A DNA stretch of 64,000 nucleotides from Metridium senile (Eukaryota > Cnidaria > Anthozoa > Actiniaria > Metridiidae), in the NCBI GenBank assembly GCA_949775045.1, contig OX459102.1, positions 13,686,772 through 13,750,771 of the forward strand, given 5' to 3'. The notes under the pieces were generated by a model that worked only from the letters and a program-made list of their open reading frames with translations, was not told the DNA's origin and searched no databases. The position numbers were made by a program, and so were the translations under genes. Shown in pieces: positions 22,164 to 34,882 of the stretch; the first letter of the stretch is position 1, and the number at the start of each line of letters is the position of its first letter.

Positions 22164-23001
22164 ACTTTGAAGACGTTGCACGTTAAGCTGATGTTGGGAA
22201 CTAAAATAGATTACTACGCCATTTTAACACATTTCCACATTTCCAGAGAACCACTATCTATCGACGGAAAACACTAAATACCATTTGACGATGTACCATA
22301 TTCAATAGATATTATGTAAGCCTCCGAGCTATTCTCTAGAAAGCAATTTACAGTTCAAGAGTTTAACAGTTTTATTCGGAGTGTCCCTAGTCTCTGCTTT
22401 TGAGTGTTTCAGTAAATTAAGGACAGATATATACTGCATCTTTCAAACAATGGAATTCAGTGCACAGTGCAGGTGGTTATTATTTAAAGCAGATAAATCA
22501 TGTATTGGTTCGCTCATTATAAACGTAAAGTAGAATACATTTTGCGCAAGAGAATTGAGAGACATGATTAGTGTCACAGAAAAGAAATCTTGAGAGAAGT
22601 AGGTAAATAAATCCGACGGATTGAGTTCAAAACACGTCAGCAAAATACGTACTTGGAAACGTTTTACTGGAAGTGTGGACTTGGTAATCTTTTGTATCAT
22701 ATTATCCTTTTCAACAAATGAAGCCACTTGAAAACTATCTCAATAAATACTTAATTATGGTAGCCATTTCACACACACACACACAAAACAAAAAAAACAG
22801 GTGCAAGAAAACCAACATCACACAAAAACGAAGATATATGGAAATATGGAAAATTACTGAATCTCCACATGGCCAACGAGTGGTTGTGTCTATGCTAAAT
22901 CATTGAATGTGTACATGACAAAATCAGTATTTAGAATATGTTTGAAACGCACTGTAAATATCTTTCGCAATTCAGTGATCAACTCATATCCAAAGGATTC
23001 A

Positions 23002-23922
23002 TCAATTACCAGTACCTCGAATTCTGGAAAGTAATAGCAAACATGATTCTTTCATGGCATTTCGTATTTCTTCCATTCTCCAGCAGTAGATGAGAGGATT
23101 AATAAGAGAATTCAAGCACACGATGTTTATGGAGAAGAACCAGACTTTTATTAGGACAATAGATGAAGACTGCCCTTTTAATAAAATGATTGTATTGGTG
23201 CAAATAAAAAGTGCATATGTGATCACAAACCATAACATAATACACACAAGATTCCAAACAGTCTTTCTAATATGAGGTAGATTGATGGAAGGCTGGCCCT
23301 GAAAAGAGTTTATCTGAGCGGCGATTTGTTGGCAATGCTGTCGTAAAATCCTGAAAATCTTGACATAGCAAAATACCATGATGCTACTAAGCAAGAAGGC
23401 ACCGACAACGATCACGTAAACAGCATCATTATATCTCAAAAGAACACAAGAAGTAAGAATGCCAATTATCCAAATCAGAGCACATACACCAACACAATGC
23501 TGTGCGGTGAACAGAGTGGGGTAGCGTAGATGGAACTTTAAGGCAACGAAACGGTCCACTGTACTCACAGCGACTGTTAGAAAAGACACAATAGCAAGAG
23601 TAAAAGAAACAATACACACTAAAAGGTGCAAAAGGCAGTTATCATATAATCCACATAGGTCGCTTATTGCCATAAATGGTTCAGCAATGATAGCCATACA
23701 CAAATCGGACACTGCCAAATTACAAAGCAACATGTTCGAAGGAGTTCGTAAGGAAACCTTGCGCCAAACTGAAAACAAGACAAGAGTGTTGAGGAAAGCT
23801 GTAGGGACAGAGAGAAGGCAATATATAACGTCCACGATTAAACGTTCCGTATTGATTTGCTCGTTTTGAATGTAATTGAAAATAGAAATTGTCTTAAATT
23901 CACAAGAGTGGTTGAGAAACAT
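23002..23922 (-). CDS. Rhodopsin-class GPCR, family 1 copy D
   Basis: Intronless, 306 residues from the shared ATG, no disruption. From TM2 through TM3 it is closest to copy A (IIAEPFMAISDL, LLVCIVSF-type TM3), while the TM6-TM7 part resembles copy C (CTNTIILLKGQS). This mosaic pattern suggests gene conversion or unequal exchange between copies. DRF and NPLIY are present. Confidence 0.92.
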   Translation of the reverse strand: MFLNHSCEFKTISIFNYIQNEQINTERLIVDVIYCLLSVPTAFLNTLVLFSVWRKVSLRTPSNMLLCNLAVSDLCMAIIAEPFMAISDLCGLYDNCLLHLLVCIVSFTLAIVSFLTVAVSTVDRFVALKFHLRYPTLFTAQHCVGVCALIWIIGILTSCVLLRYNDAVYVIVVGAFLLSSIMVFCYVKIFRILRQHCQQIAAQINSFQGQPSINLPHIRKTVWNLVCIMLWFVITYALFICTNTIILLKGQSSSIVLIKVWFFSINIVCLNSLINPLIYCWRMEEIRNAMKESCLLLLSRIRGTGN

Positions 23923-24925
23923 ACTTTGAAGACGTTGCAACCCAGACTACTAACGTCGTTTTAAAACATTTCAAGCAGAAAACACACTTATTCGATTTCA
24001 GACCACTTATATCGACGGAAAACACTTGATATAATTTGACGATGAACCGTATTCAATCAATAATATCTAAGCCTTCGAGCTATTGGCTAGAAAGGAATTT
24101 ACAGTTAAAGAGTTTGAAGGATTACATTTCGAGTGCCCCTAGCAACTGATTTGAGTGTTTCAGTAAGTGAAAGACGGAATATGTAATTGCTACAATGCAC
24201 CTTTTAAACCATTGAAATGTACAATATCGATTTTTACAAGTTAGTTGTTATTTAAACCAGTTAAATACTTTTTGGGGTATGCTCATTATTAATGTAAAGG
24301 TGAATAAAAAAAGTTCTCAAAATCCCACGAGAGTTGGGAGTCATGATAAATGTCACAGCAATGAAATCTGGTATCTTGAGAGAAGACAAATGAATCCGAG
24401 GGAGGATACTCAAGACACTCAAACAAATTACGTACTTACAATTGTTCCTCCTCTCGGGCAAAAAACAAGGGTGATTTTCAACAGTATGGTAAGATGTTGA
24501 ATGACTGAATAGGAATATGACACCTTATATTATATTCAATTTGTGATCGCACTCTTTTGTCATTAAAATGATCACCTGGGCACATGCAATACAATACAAT
24601 ACCATATTTTTATTAGCATTTCATTCCCAATGTTTGTTTGTTACCGCTTGTTTGTTAGGTGTCACCGCTCTTACTTTACATCTAGCACACAACCAAACCA
24701 AATCAAAGTTCAAATTTTTGAACTTGCTTTTTACAAGTATTTTAGACGTTTTTTGCTGAAAAAAAAGTGGAACTTTTTTTTTGCTGAATAAAAAAATAAT
24801 GTAAATTTGAGAGAAACACGAAAGAAAAGTCAAAGATGGACTTGAAAAAATCGATAGAAGCCTAAACAAAAAAGCTATAAAAGCTAAAGTAGCTACAATA
24901 TAAACGTATCAGACGGATTGCTTAA

Positions 24926-26610
24926 GGTAGTTAGGGACTTTCGGTTCCTTCGATAGAATTTTTTTAAACTTTTTCCACATAAAATATGTAGAGCTCAAAA
25001 CTAAAATAAACTAGACCCTGGCTGCAGGGTTTACTCGTGCCCTTGATCTGGCTCTTATGGAGAGATGATAAATAGCTAGGGACAGTTGATTATAGTTAGG
25101 GACAGATTATCACAGGTATAGAAAAACTGACTAGACCCTGGGCTCCAGGGTTAACTGGGCTACCAGGTTTTCGTTTGAAAATACGTATGAAAAATTTTGA
25201 AATCCTATTTTGACATGTTTAGCATCATTAAATAATTGTTGTTTTACCGAAGTATGAAGCTTGTATATCCATGCATATCCTTAGATGAGACGATTTTCCA
25301 CATGGTATCGAAAACCTCAACATACGATCGAAGTCCTTCAAATCCATTATTGAATATTTCACTATTTTGGAACGAAAATGGCGATGAACATAAAAACTAA
25401 TACTCCATCTACGAACTTTGATGAATAAAAAGCCAAACTGCGACGATTTTTAGTGTCGATTGCGACTTTTAACCGCTTTTCAAGCCATTTTACCAAGACG
25501 TTTTGAGTTGTGCTATATCCGCCATCTTGAAGTTGACCGGAGAGTAATCGCTATTCACGACTTCATGGCGAAGCCAAAGGAACTTCCGATATGGAAAAAT
25601 TAGATGTATCTTCCTGTGTGTTGTGTTTTTCTTTGCATTTCTGTAAAGTTTGAGGACATTTACTTCAATATCGAGCGATTTATGGCTTGTTTTTTTTTTG
25701 CGGTTCGTAACATCTTCGGACATCTTCGGACTTTCCGAAGTACAACTTCTGACATGGAAACCAAAAATAAAGAAAACACGCGTTGCATTTTAAGACTCGT
25801 GCCGGCCATAGGCCTGGGCACGAGTAAAAAGAGGGGTCACCGTGTTCGTTTTAGAACTGTGAGGGTGGTGTAAGGCACTTTTTGCCTAATCTGATTCCAA
25901 AATATGCTAACTAAGTTCGTTAGAAATAAAATTACTACAATAACCAGCTATATCTTTACTCAAATATTACGACAAATTCTCACAAAATAACGATAATGAA
26001 CGATTCAAAGTATTACCTGAGTCATTTTTTGTGGTCATGATCCTACAAAAGTCAAAATTACTATGGAATGTTCTCGAAAACGATATATTTTTTTTTTAAG
26101 ATTCAAAAAGATTATCATATGAGCAATGTGAAAAGCGAAAAATAATTGTGGGTCACCGTACTAATAGGAGAGTTATAAGCGACCGAATCCATTTTTCTTG
26201 TCAAAAAAACACGGCAACGGTCCGCGCGGGACTGGGTTCTAGTAATTTAAACATCTGCTTGCAAATTGTCATTGTCATCTCCAAAGACCTTAAGACCTAT
26301 TTTGTATTAGTTTTAGGACTAAAAACGTCAAAATTATATTTTATCTATTCATTTTTACAAAGTCGTAAATTTGTTGCATTGTTTTGAGACTAAACAGCGA
26401 CAATGTCCGGTAGTGAAAATCTGAACATTTTTCGAAAAATGTCCCATTTTACCTCCAAAGTTTCATGAACTAACATAATACTTTCTTAGGTTATAGATAA
26501 GGATTCAAATTAAGATATTATTTAGATACATTTTCAAAAAAATATGCAAATAAATGATGAAAAACGAGATGCGCGAAATGGATGCGCAGTAGCAAGAGAC
26601 CGGAACTACC
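24926..26610. mobile_element. 1.7-kb element with TTAA target duplication
   Basis: TTAA flanks both sides (24922-24925, 26611-26614). The ends are inverted GGTAGTT/AACTACC. Copies of the same flank at 15410-15430 and 20480-20500 have one TTAA and no insert, so the borders are secure. TTAA duplication is used by piggyBac and Kolobok superfamilies. Inside, GTTTACTCGTGCCC (~25030) recurs inverted near 25816, and TTAGGGACA-type motifs repeat near the left end. The short open frames show no transposase motif, so it is probably non-autonomous. Confidence 0.85.
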
Positions 26611-26614
26611 TTAA

Positions 26615-27760
26615 GTAAGACTCGTTTACATAATTCGGTATGTTTATTCGCACGGTGCTTTCAAAACCTCGTTTGAAAACTCCAATTAACGACATCAAAA
26701 TCGGTCATGTTTTTAAAATCGAAGTGTATTTTTCATTATAACTCACTATGTTATCAATTTTGTAACACCATGTCTTTTAACCAAAAAAAGTATACTGTCA
26801 GGTGCTTTAAAGAAGCGGTAATCATTATTTCTTGATTAATATAAGAGATGAGAGAATTACTAAGGTCTTTTAAGACTAACACTCTAAGCAATGATATCTT
26901 TGATGGATAGATAGATAGACAGATATATAGCATTTCCAAAGTCATTCTTTCTTGATTGGCATAATTAAGATATTTTACGACGAACACTCAAAACAATGAC
27001 ATCTTTGATGGATCGATAAAGAGCATTTTTAAAATCATTGTCTCTGCCAAATATGCATTCATTACTTTCAGAACACAAAAAAATATCGGTAATATCATTT
27101 CATCTTATTCATTTTGTCGTTCCTTCTTATTATTTTTGTAAAATTTTAGTTCATTAACTATCGCTTTCACAAATATATACAACTAAATATGCTTTGGACA
27201 AATTGATTTCACTGAAGTGAAAAAATACCAAGCATCCTTTGCATCCTTGGAGTGTTGACTAGCTTCTACTGCGACAACACATTTGAAATGGGTGTTTATG
27301 ACAGATGGCGCGTAGGATATGATAATTACTTTGATAAGTTTAAGTGCATGGAGGAGACTTTTTGACTATACACCTATTTCAAAAATCGTTGTCGCAGCCA
27401 AAGCTACAGTCTATACTCTAAAGCTTGCAAAGGATGTCGTTAATATGTACATAATTTCTGATTTATTACACGTTTTTCAAAGAAAAAATTGTTTTACCAT
27501 CTACCACTGCCACAGCTAGCTTGGTTATGGTCATATGACACAAGCACGTTCAACCAAAATAAACAAATACCGTCATCCTTTACATGCTTCATAGTGTGGA
27601 CTGTAGACTGATTGTGACAACGATTATTGAAATAGGTGTATATTACATAAGCTTGCGTTTATATATATGTTTTTACATCATTCGGATCTAGAAAATCAAA
27701 TTTTACATTGTTTACTGAATAGCTTAATTCACCCTGTGCACAATCGGCCCTGGAGTTATC
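26615..27760. repeat. Duplicated GPCR-flank block B4
   Basis: Continuation of the block interrupted by the TTAA element, again with one arm of the palindrome near 27678. No gene is supported. Confidence 0.55.
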
Positions 27761-27984
27761 TTTTTCGTTGATTTTGAAGTCTTTTTTGATTTTTCTGTCT
27801 GTTTTTTGAATATTTTTTAGATTTTTTTGTGTTTTTTTTTTTTTGCGAGTTTTTGAGAGTAATGGCAAAATGGCGACCCTTTGTTTACATGGCCGCCATC
27901 TTGGATGATGTTACCACAACTACCATAATTCTTTGCGCGCATCGCTTATAGCTGGAATGGGTCATTAATTAAATAATTGTTAAA

Positions 27985-28245
27985 AGTTTACTTCAGCGTA
28001 AACCAAGTTTTCATTCTCCCTCGAGTATTTTCATTTGTAACCTTGCTTTATCTGACATTACAGTTTCCCTGTTTACAACTCCTGTCGGGATTGCCTGGAA
28101 GTTTCCAGAACTATTCAATGATAATTTGTTGTATTCCATCGGCTTTCACCATTGTCATGACACATTTTCAACCGCTGTATTTATTGGCCATGTCCATCCA
28201 TCACATATATTTTGATTGAGACGTTACATATTTTGATTGACAGAA
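27985..28245 (+). pseudogene. Family 2 GPCR relic (loop 1, TM2, TM3)
   Basis: One frame reads LQRKPSFHSPSSIFICNLAL, then SDITVSLF and AWKFPELFND, aligning with HSPSSILICNLALSD and AWKFSELFSD of the intact family 2 gene at 31126. It degrades after that and ends at TGA. No TM1 or TM4-TM7 is found. Its distal part is the founder of the tandem array that follows. Confidence 0.85.
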
Positions 28246-28845
28246 CAAAGTTTCCAGAACTATTCAATGATAATTTGTTGTATTCCATCGGCTTTCACCA
28301 TTGTCATGACACATTTTCAACCGCTGTATTTATTGGCCATGTCCATCCATCACATATATTTTGATTGAGACGTTACATATTTTGATTGACAGAACAAAGT
28401 TTCCAGAACTATTCAATGATAATTTGTTGTATTCCATCGGCTTTCACCATTGTCATGACACATTTTCAACCGCTGTATTTATTGGCCATGTCCATCCATC
28501 ACATATATTTTGATTGAGACGTTACATATTTTGATTGACAGAACAAAGTTTCCAGAACTGTTCAATGATAATTTGTTGTATTCCATCGGCTTTCACCATT
28601 GTCATGACACATTTTCAACCGCTGTATTTATTGGCCATGTCCATCCATCACATATATTTTGATTGAGACGTTACATATTTTGATTGACAGAACAAAGTTT
28701 CCAGAACTATTCAATGATAATTTGTTGTATTCCATCGGCTTTCACCATTGTCATGACACATTTTCAACCGCTGTATTTATTGGCCATGTCCATGCATCAC
28801 ATATAGTTTGATTGAGACGTTACATATTTTGATTGACAGAAGAGC
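28101..28845. repeat. Five-copy 149-bp tandem array derived from a GPCR relic
   Basis: The word GTTTCCAGAAC recurs at 28101, 28250, 28399, 28548 and 28697, an exact 149-bp period. Copies are nearly identical, with only scattered substitutions. The unit starts with the AWKFPELF-coding part of the relic. Because 149 is not divisible by three, it is not a coding repeat. Confidence 0.96.
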
Positions 28846-30215
28846 TTACTGTTGCTAACTAGTACTAGTGGTGGCTCAGCTTTGCCTGACAGTGTTTACA
28901 GAGATTTGGCACTAATAGTGCCAGATGATAGTACCAGTGTTAATTTGTCATTATTCTTGCAATATTGTTCTTTTTTTTTATTCTTCCTCAGAAAATGTAA
29001 TATTTTGCTCTTAGAAATTCTAACTGTAAACACGTATGCTAATTAGTATATGGTACTATTAGTACCAAAGTCGCTAAATCGGAAAACCCTAATGTTATTA
29101 CAATTTGTCCATTTATATTACATTGGTTAATGCTGCAGGATATCGCCTACTAAGCCGGCTCCCTCACTAACATTTTGTTAATGAGGAGGGTAGTATGACA
29201 TTCGGCAGGAAAAAAGGAAGACATGTGAAAAGGGCGGATGAGCTCGTCATAAGCCTATGGCCAGAAAGTAGAACACCGTTAAATGCGACAACTAAAAACT
29301 GACTAAACTTCTGACCATCTTCTATGAACTTGTTTTATGATATTACAACATCTTGAACATATATGAGCATATTGAACATCTTCTATCATATTGCAGTAAC
29401 GAAATTATGCTGCCCACAAAGAAAGAACTTAAGCTTAGCTATACCGAAAAGAGAGAAGCTGAATCAGTGAGCCTAAGCCAAGACTGTATAGACTAAACAT
29501 GGAATACGTTCATTTTTTGTTTATTTATAATTATTATTTATTTATTTATTTATTTATTTTTTCAGTTTTTCGTGTCTTAAAATTATTACCTTTTGATTTC
29601 ATGTATTTTTGTTAATAACGTCTTCTCATTTAAGTGTTGCGTGTGGATTGGGAAACAAGTTATGTGTCCTTCTCCTGTTACAATTAGACTTTCATATAAT
29701 GTGTATGTCTCTATGTAACTGTATTTTATTTTATTTTAATTTTTGTGACAAATTAACTAAACTAAACTCATCTATATTATATACTTATTTCGCAATACGA
29801 AAAAAACCTCCGGCTTGATTTAAAGGCAATGCACGTTTACAAAACAACGTTTCACTTGATTTAGAAGCACTGCGTGTTTGGTACTGTATCTAAAAATAAG
29901 CAATATTGGAGAGAAAGTCTTGTATTCGTTATCATTGTAAATAAAGTACCTTTTACAATTTCTAAATGTTTGTTTAATCAAACGAACCGGATTCATGCTG
30001 TGTATTTAATTTACTTCAAAGTTTGTGTAATCCCAGGGATAATGTACATAACAGACTCTGAGTATGACTTCCGTGATATTACAATTACAATTTGTCCACA
30101 ATCTACTTGTAAATATAATAGGTTTTTTCAAAGATAATGAAAATACTTTTCCCTCTCACAAGCAAAACTACATTGCATCAGTGTACTAGAACAATTAAAA
30201 AAAAGTATATATATA
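28846..30215. other. Intergenic DNA without recognised genes
   Basis: AT-rich, with a short (TTTA)n at about 29532-29560. Open frames of up to 87 codons show no motif or family resemblance. Confidence 0.5.
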
Positions 30216-30772
<557 letters not shown>

Positions 30773-30929
30773 AATCTACTTTTGAATAGTTTATTCTCAA
30801 CATAAAGATTTTTTTTTCAATAATGAAAATACTTTTCACTCTTAAAAGGAAAACTGAATTAAAATGTGCAAGACTCAAATAATCCTCAAAATTAGAAGCT
30901 AATGTCGCTACAAAAAGTGTCCCTAAGAA

Positions 30930-31125
30930 TATCTTTTAACGCAGGTGCCAATTTATGGCATGGGCGCAGAGGAAATTGATAATTTGACTGGCTGAAATTA
31001 TCATCATTAAAGTAATAAAAATAGTTACATTATGTGAAAATATAATATAACCTTCGCATAAGAGTACGACGTCTTATCCTTACTATATATACTCTGTGAT
31101 CAAAGCAGCATCCGTAAGAACAGCC
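30930..31125 (+). promoter_or_regulatory. Conserved 5' flank of family 2 GPCR copy 1
   Basis: AACGCAGGTGC, GAGGAAAT, TATAATATAACCTTC and AAGAGTACGACGT occur in the same order here and before copies 2 (about 34690-34882) and 3 (37690-37885). No TATA box position can be confirmed. It may be promoter plus 5' UTR kept by selection or by recent duplication. Confidence 0.4.
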
Positions 31126-32067
31126 ATGATCTCTGATAACAATTGCACTCACCTATTGTCATGGTATTATCAAAGGGAACACTTGGTTGGAAGTTCTTTA
31201 TTTTTTATCATTTCAAATGGTTTGTTGATTTTACCAACTGCCATTCTGAATATCCTGACTTTGATTACGATCTGGCGTAATCCTGCTTTACATTCTCCTT
31301 CGAGTATCCTGATTTGTAATCTTGCTTTATCGGATGTTGCAGTTGCTCTCCTTGGTAATCCTTTCATTATTGCCTGGAAGTTTTCAGAACTGTTCAGTGA
31401 TAATCCTTGGACAATTTGTGTTTTGGCTCATATTTCAATAATTTTTGGATCTGTTTCGGGTGGTACGTCCTTTTTTACCCTTACTGCTGCCATTGTGGAT
31501 CGTTATCTCGCGTTGAGGTATCATCTTCACTACCCTTCAAAAGTTACAAACTTTCGTGTGATTGTAGTCTGTATCATCTGTTGGGTGTTGTCGATTGCTC
31601 TAGCCATGACTTATTTTTTAGGCATAATTGCATTTGATCTTGTTGCCCTGACCTTAATGGCACCTTGTATGACCATGATAGTCTTCAGCTACTTTAAAAT
31701 ATTATCGATTGTTCGCCACCATCACAATCAGATTCATGCCCAAGTCAATAATCCCAATCAGCAAGCAACACTCCCAAATATGTCTCGTTTCAAGAAGACA
31801 GTCTCTGCCTTGGTGTATTTGGTAATTGTTTGCTTAGCTTTCTACACTCCGTTTGCGTTGGTCATCATATATCATAAATTCAAAGGCAACACTTTGTTTT
31901 ATTTGCGTGGATTTATTATCTCTATTGCTCTTGTCCATATGAACTCTGCTTTGAATCCAATTATTTACTGCTGGAGATTGAAAGAATGGAGGATTGCCAT
32001 GAAAAACACTTTTCGGCGAATTATTAACAATGAAATACCCGGGAGTTCAGTGGCTTGGGAGAATTAG
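31126..32067 (+). CDS. Rhodopsin-class GPCR, family 2 copy 1
   Basis: Intronless class A receptor of 313 residues from the ATG shared with the two sister genes (MIS followed by C7); upstream in-frame codons lack an ATG. An N-glycosylation site (NCT) is at residues 6-8. Landmarks: N42 in TM1 (ILNILTLITIW), D70 in TM2 (LALSD), a cysteine at the top of TM3 (C98), canonical DRY at 125-127, P242 in TM6 (AFYTPFA), and NPIIY at 277-281. The third loop HHHNQIHAQ resembles family 1 HHRQQIAAQ, so the families are related. Ligand unknown. Confidence 0.94.
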   Translation: MISDNNCTHLLSWYYQREHLVGSSLFFIISNGLLILPTAILNILTLITIWRNPALHSPSSILICNLALSDVAVALLGNPFIIAWKFSELFSDNPWTICVLAHISIIFGSVSGGTSFFTLTAAIVDRYLALRYHLHYPSKVTNFRVIVVCIICWVLSIALAMTYFLGIIAFDLVALTLMAPCMTMIVFSYFKILSIVRHHHNQIHAQVNNPNQQATLPNMSRFKKTVSALVYLVIVCLAFYTPFALVIIYHKFKGNTLFYLRGFIISIALVHMNSALNPIIYCWRLKEWRIAMKNTFRRIINNEIPGSSVAWEN

Positions 32068-34680
32068 AAGTTCATCCCCACCAAAACAGTGAAGATCATC
32101 ATTATTTATTGTCTTCATCGTGAACTTTCTTCATTTTACATTGCCACCAGTGCATAGTTTCTGCTGTGTCACCTTAGAAAATATAGAGAGAGAGCAGGCA
32201 GATATCGAGAAATTCAGTGCCGTGTGTTTGCCTAGCTTGCCGCAACTGTGGTATTTCTTGAATTTTGACTGTTCTTACAGTGCCTGGACTGCGTTTGTTC
32301 CATGAGCTTTTCATAGTCAGACGAAAACTGCTGTATACGAGGCTCTAGTAATCTATGGCTTTTTAAATATATAAATGTAGTACGGTCCTTATTTAAGTTT
32401 TGTTAAACCGAACAGTCAATTGATGTTTGATCGAACCGACTTTTGTCAGAGTTTCGATCGGACATGGTTAACAGTATAACAGTTTATTTGCCATTAATCG
32501 TAATAATTAAACTTACAGACTATATACATGAAAAAAGTTTATATAAAATGGCGAGGATATCTGATAGAAAGCCAAAAGGCTTATTAATAACATCAGATCT
32601 CCTCTATATATACAATTTGGTTATACTGCCAATAATTACATGATGGCGTAAGAATAAATTTACAATATAATATAGTACAAAATAATATAATATAGACACA
32701 TATGTTCATACATACAGTTTATATACACATATGATACAACTGTACATATTCACATATATACCTAGCTATTTACACTAAATAAATAAGCCAATGCCTAATC
32801 TCCATAACCAGAAATAATATAAGATCTTAATTTCTTGGTGAATGTAGAATAAGCACTGCTTTGTTTGATTTCATCAGCATGGTTGTGTACATTTTGTTAA
32901 ATAACAATGTACATTATTCTGTAAATAAGCAAATATTAACTAAGAGTTCTGTTTGCTTTTCTTCTGGCACCTTATTTGTGTATCTTTCAATTTCTGGTAT
33001 CACCTTAGAGGCAATTAACAATATGCTTCAAGGAAGTTCAATTAGCGTTGATTATTGACTCTAAGTGACTCTTAATTTCAAGTAAGCATGATGTTGACTA
33101 TGAAGTAAACATTTTAACAGCAGCAACAACAAACCAAACTGAACAGTGATGTGATAGTTGTTTCAATTATGGAGGGAACCCGTGTTTTATACAGCGTTGT
33201 ACTCGTACTTTTTTTCTTAATAATTATAGCTCTAGTGTGCACAAAAAATGCACAGAAGGTATATCTTTAAATAAAACTTACGAAATGTAAATAATATAAC
33301 AGAGTAACATAGGAAGCCATATTGTGACGCTAGTGTGCACAAAATATGCACAAAAGTATCTAAATAAAACTTATAACATGTAAATAATACAACAGGGGAA
33401 GCCGTATTGGGTATGTATGTTGTACGCATGCTTATAAATAATTATGTCGCTATTGCACATAGAATATGAACAGAAAGCATCCCTTTGAGCAAAACGTATC
33501 ACATATAAATAATATAACAGAGTTCCAGAGGCAGCCAGTGTTGAAAAAATATAGAGAAACCTATGGGACCTTTTACTGAGCACTGCGGTAAGAAATGATA
33601 CATGGTCAATGTAAAATAAACAAATCGAGTATATTTAACACTATCCCATACATTTTACTGTACATACTCCAGGAGAGTCACACAATCCTATTGATTATTT
33701 GTATTCAGAAATCTGTTTGTAAATGTGATTACTTTGAACACCAGGAATTGATAAAGAAATTAGCGCTACACTCAAGGATTTGCATGGGAAATTAAAGAAA
33801 TGATTTCGTGTGGTGTGCATCTAGGTGTAAATAAAAGTTGTTAAACCTGATCGTGGTTGTGTGTAGTGTTTAAAAAAGACTGTGCACCTTTGTGTCTGAA
33901 TACCTGAGTATGCACTCTTGAGAGAAGTCCAGAGCTGGACCTTCTTTTTATTTTCGCTCAATAGTAGAATTAAAAACGTAAAATATAAAAACATCGCTTT
34001 TGCGAAAGGTGAGTTCAACCCTGGGCTTACTTGAGAGGGAATCTTCGTTAGCACCTTTTCTTTTAGATTTTTTGAAATTTTTTGTCCGACTTCATGCGAG
34101 TTTTGAAAGCACTGAAAGGACAAAATATGACAGAGCAAGGTATTTCTTTGTCTTTTATTCAAAACCATCCATGTTGTATTTTAGAATGATTCATTACCCG
34201 GTATTTGTGATTGATATAGTATGAAAAAAAACTATTTTCTTATGAGTTGTGATTTTTTTCATATCGCTTCCGTTTTCGCAAATTTTTCTTCAAAATATCA
34301 CGCTTAGGCATCCATTAAATGCTGATTATCTTGAAAACAAGGCCGGGACACCCCATTGTTCTTTTCATATTTGGAATCAGCATTAAATTTCACATTAAAA
34401 TATCGTTGTTTAAAGAAAAGTTTAACATTATTTCCAAAAGTAGCCAGTCACCTTAAACAGCCATATTCACGAATTAATTTTCCTTCATTAATATCGTGGT
34501 CACTATCGACTTAGTCCTCCATTTTCACATATTTGATATTGAATATAATATTTAAAAAGTTCTATACGTTTAAACCGAACAGCTGATCAACATTTTTGAT
34601 TAGTTTTTTAGAATTGAACGTGCTGTTTCATGGTGGGATCGGCCTGGCGCAGTCATGTGGAAGCTAGGCTTAAGACTAAA
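32068..34680. repeat. Downstream half of family 2 tandem unit 1
   Basis: Noncoding sequence whose landmarks (GGTTCTAGTAAT-like, AACCGACTTGTC-like, CCAGAGCTGGACC) recur after copies 2 and 3, defining a tandem segmental duplication of about 3 kb. Unit 1 is longer, partly through the internal repeat at 33226-33540. Confidence 0.6.
33226..33540. repeat. Imperfect ~110-bp tandem repeat, three copies
   Basis: Each copy has a TGCACA-rich start, an AAATAAAACTTA-like part, and TAAATAATAYAACAG followed by GAAGCC or GCAGCC. Units 2 and 3 hold a single related copy (about 36610-36760 and 39640-39790). Confidence 0.65.
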
Positions 34681-34689
34681 AACCATCAA

Positions 34690-34882
34690 ACGCAGGTGCA
34701 AATTAATGTCAAGGACGCCGAGGAAATGAACATTTTGACTGACTGATCTGTCATCTTACATGATTAAACGTTATATAACTAGTAAACGTTATGAAAAAGT
34801 ATAATATATAACCTTCTCATAAGAGTACGACGTGTCACTCTTATCATACTCTGTGATCAGAGTAGCATCCGTACGAACAACC
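34690..34882 (+). promoter_or_regulatory. Conserved 5' flank of family 2 GPCR copy 2
   Basis: Same ordered motifs as before copy 1, ending in AAGAGTACGACGTGTCACTC before the ATG. Confidence 0.4.

Noticed and set aside
28101..28845. Possible CRISPR-like or coding tandem repeat
   Set aside because: Units abut without spacers and the 149-bp period breaks frame; it is a tandem array in a eukaryote.
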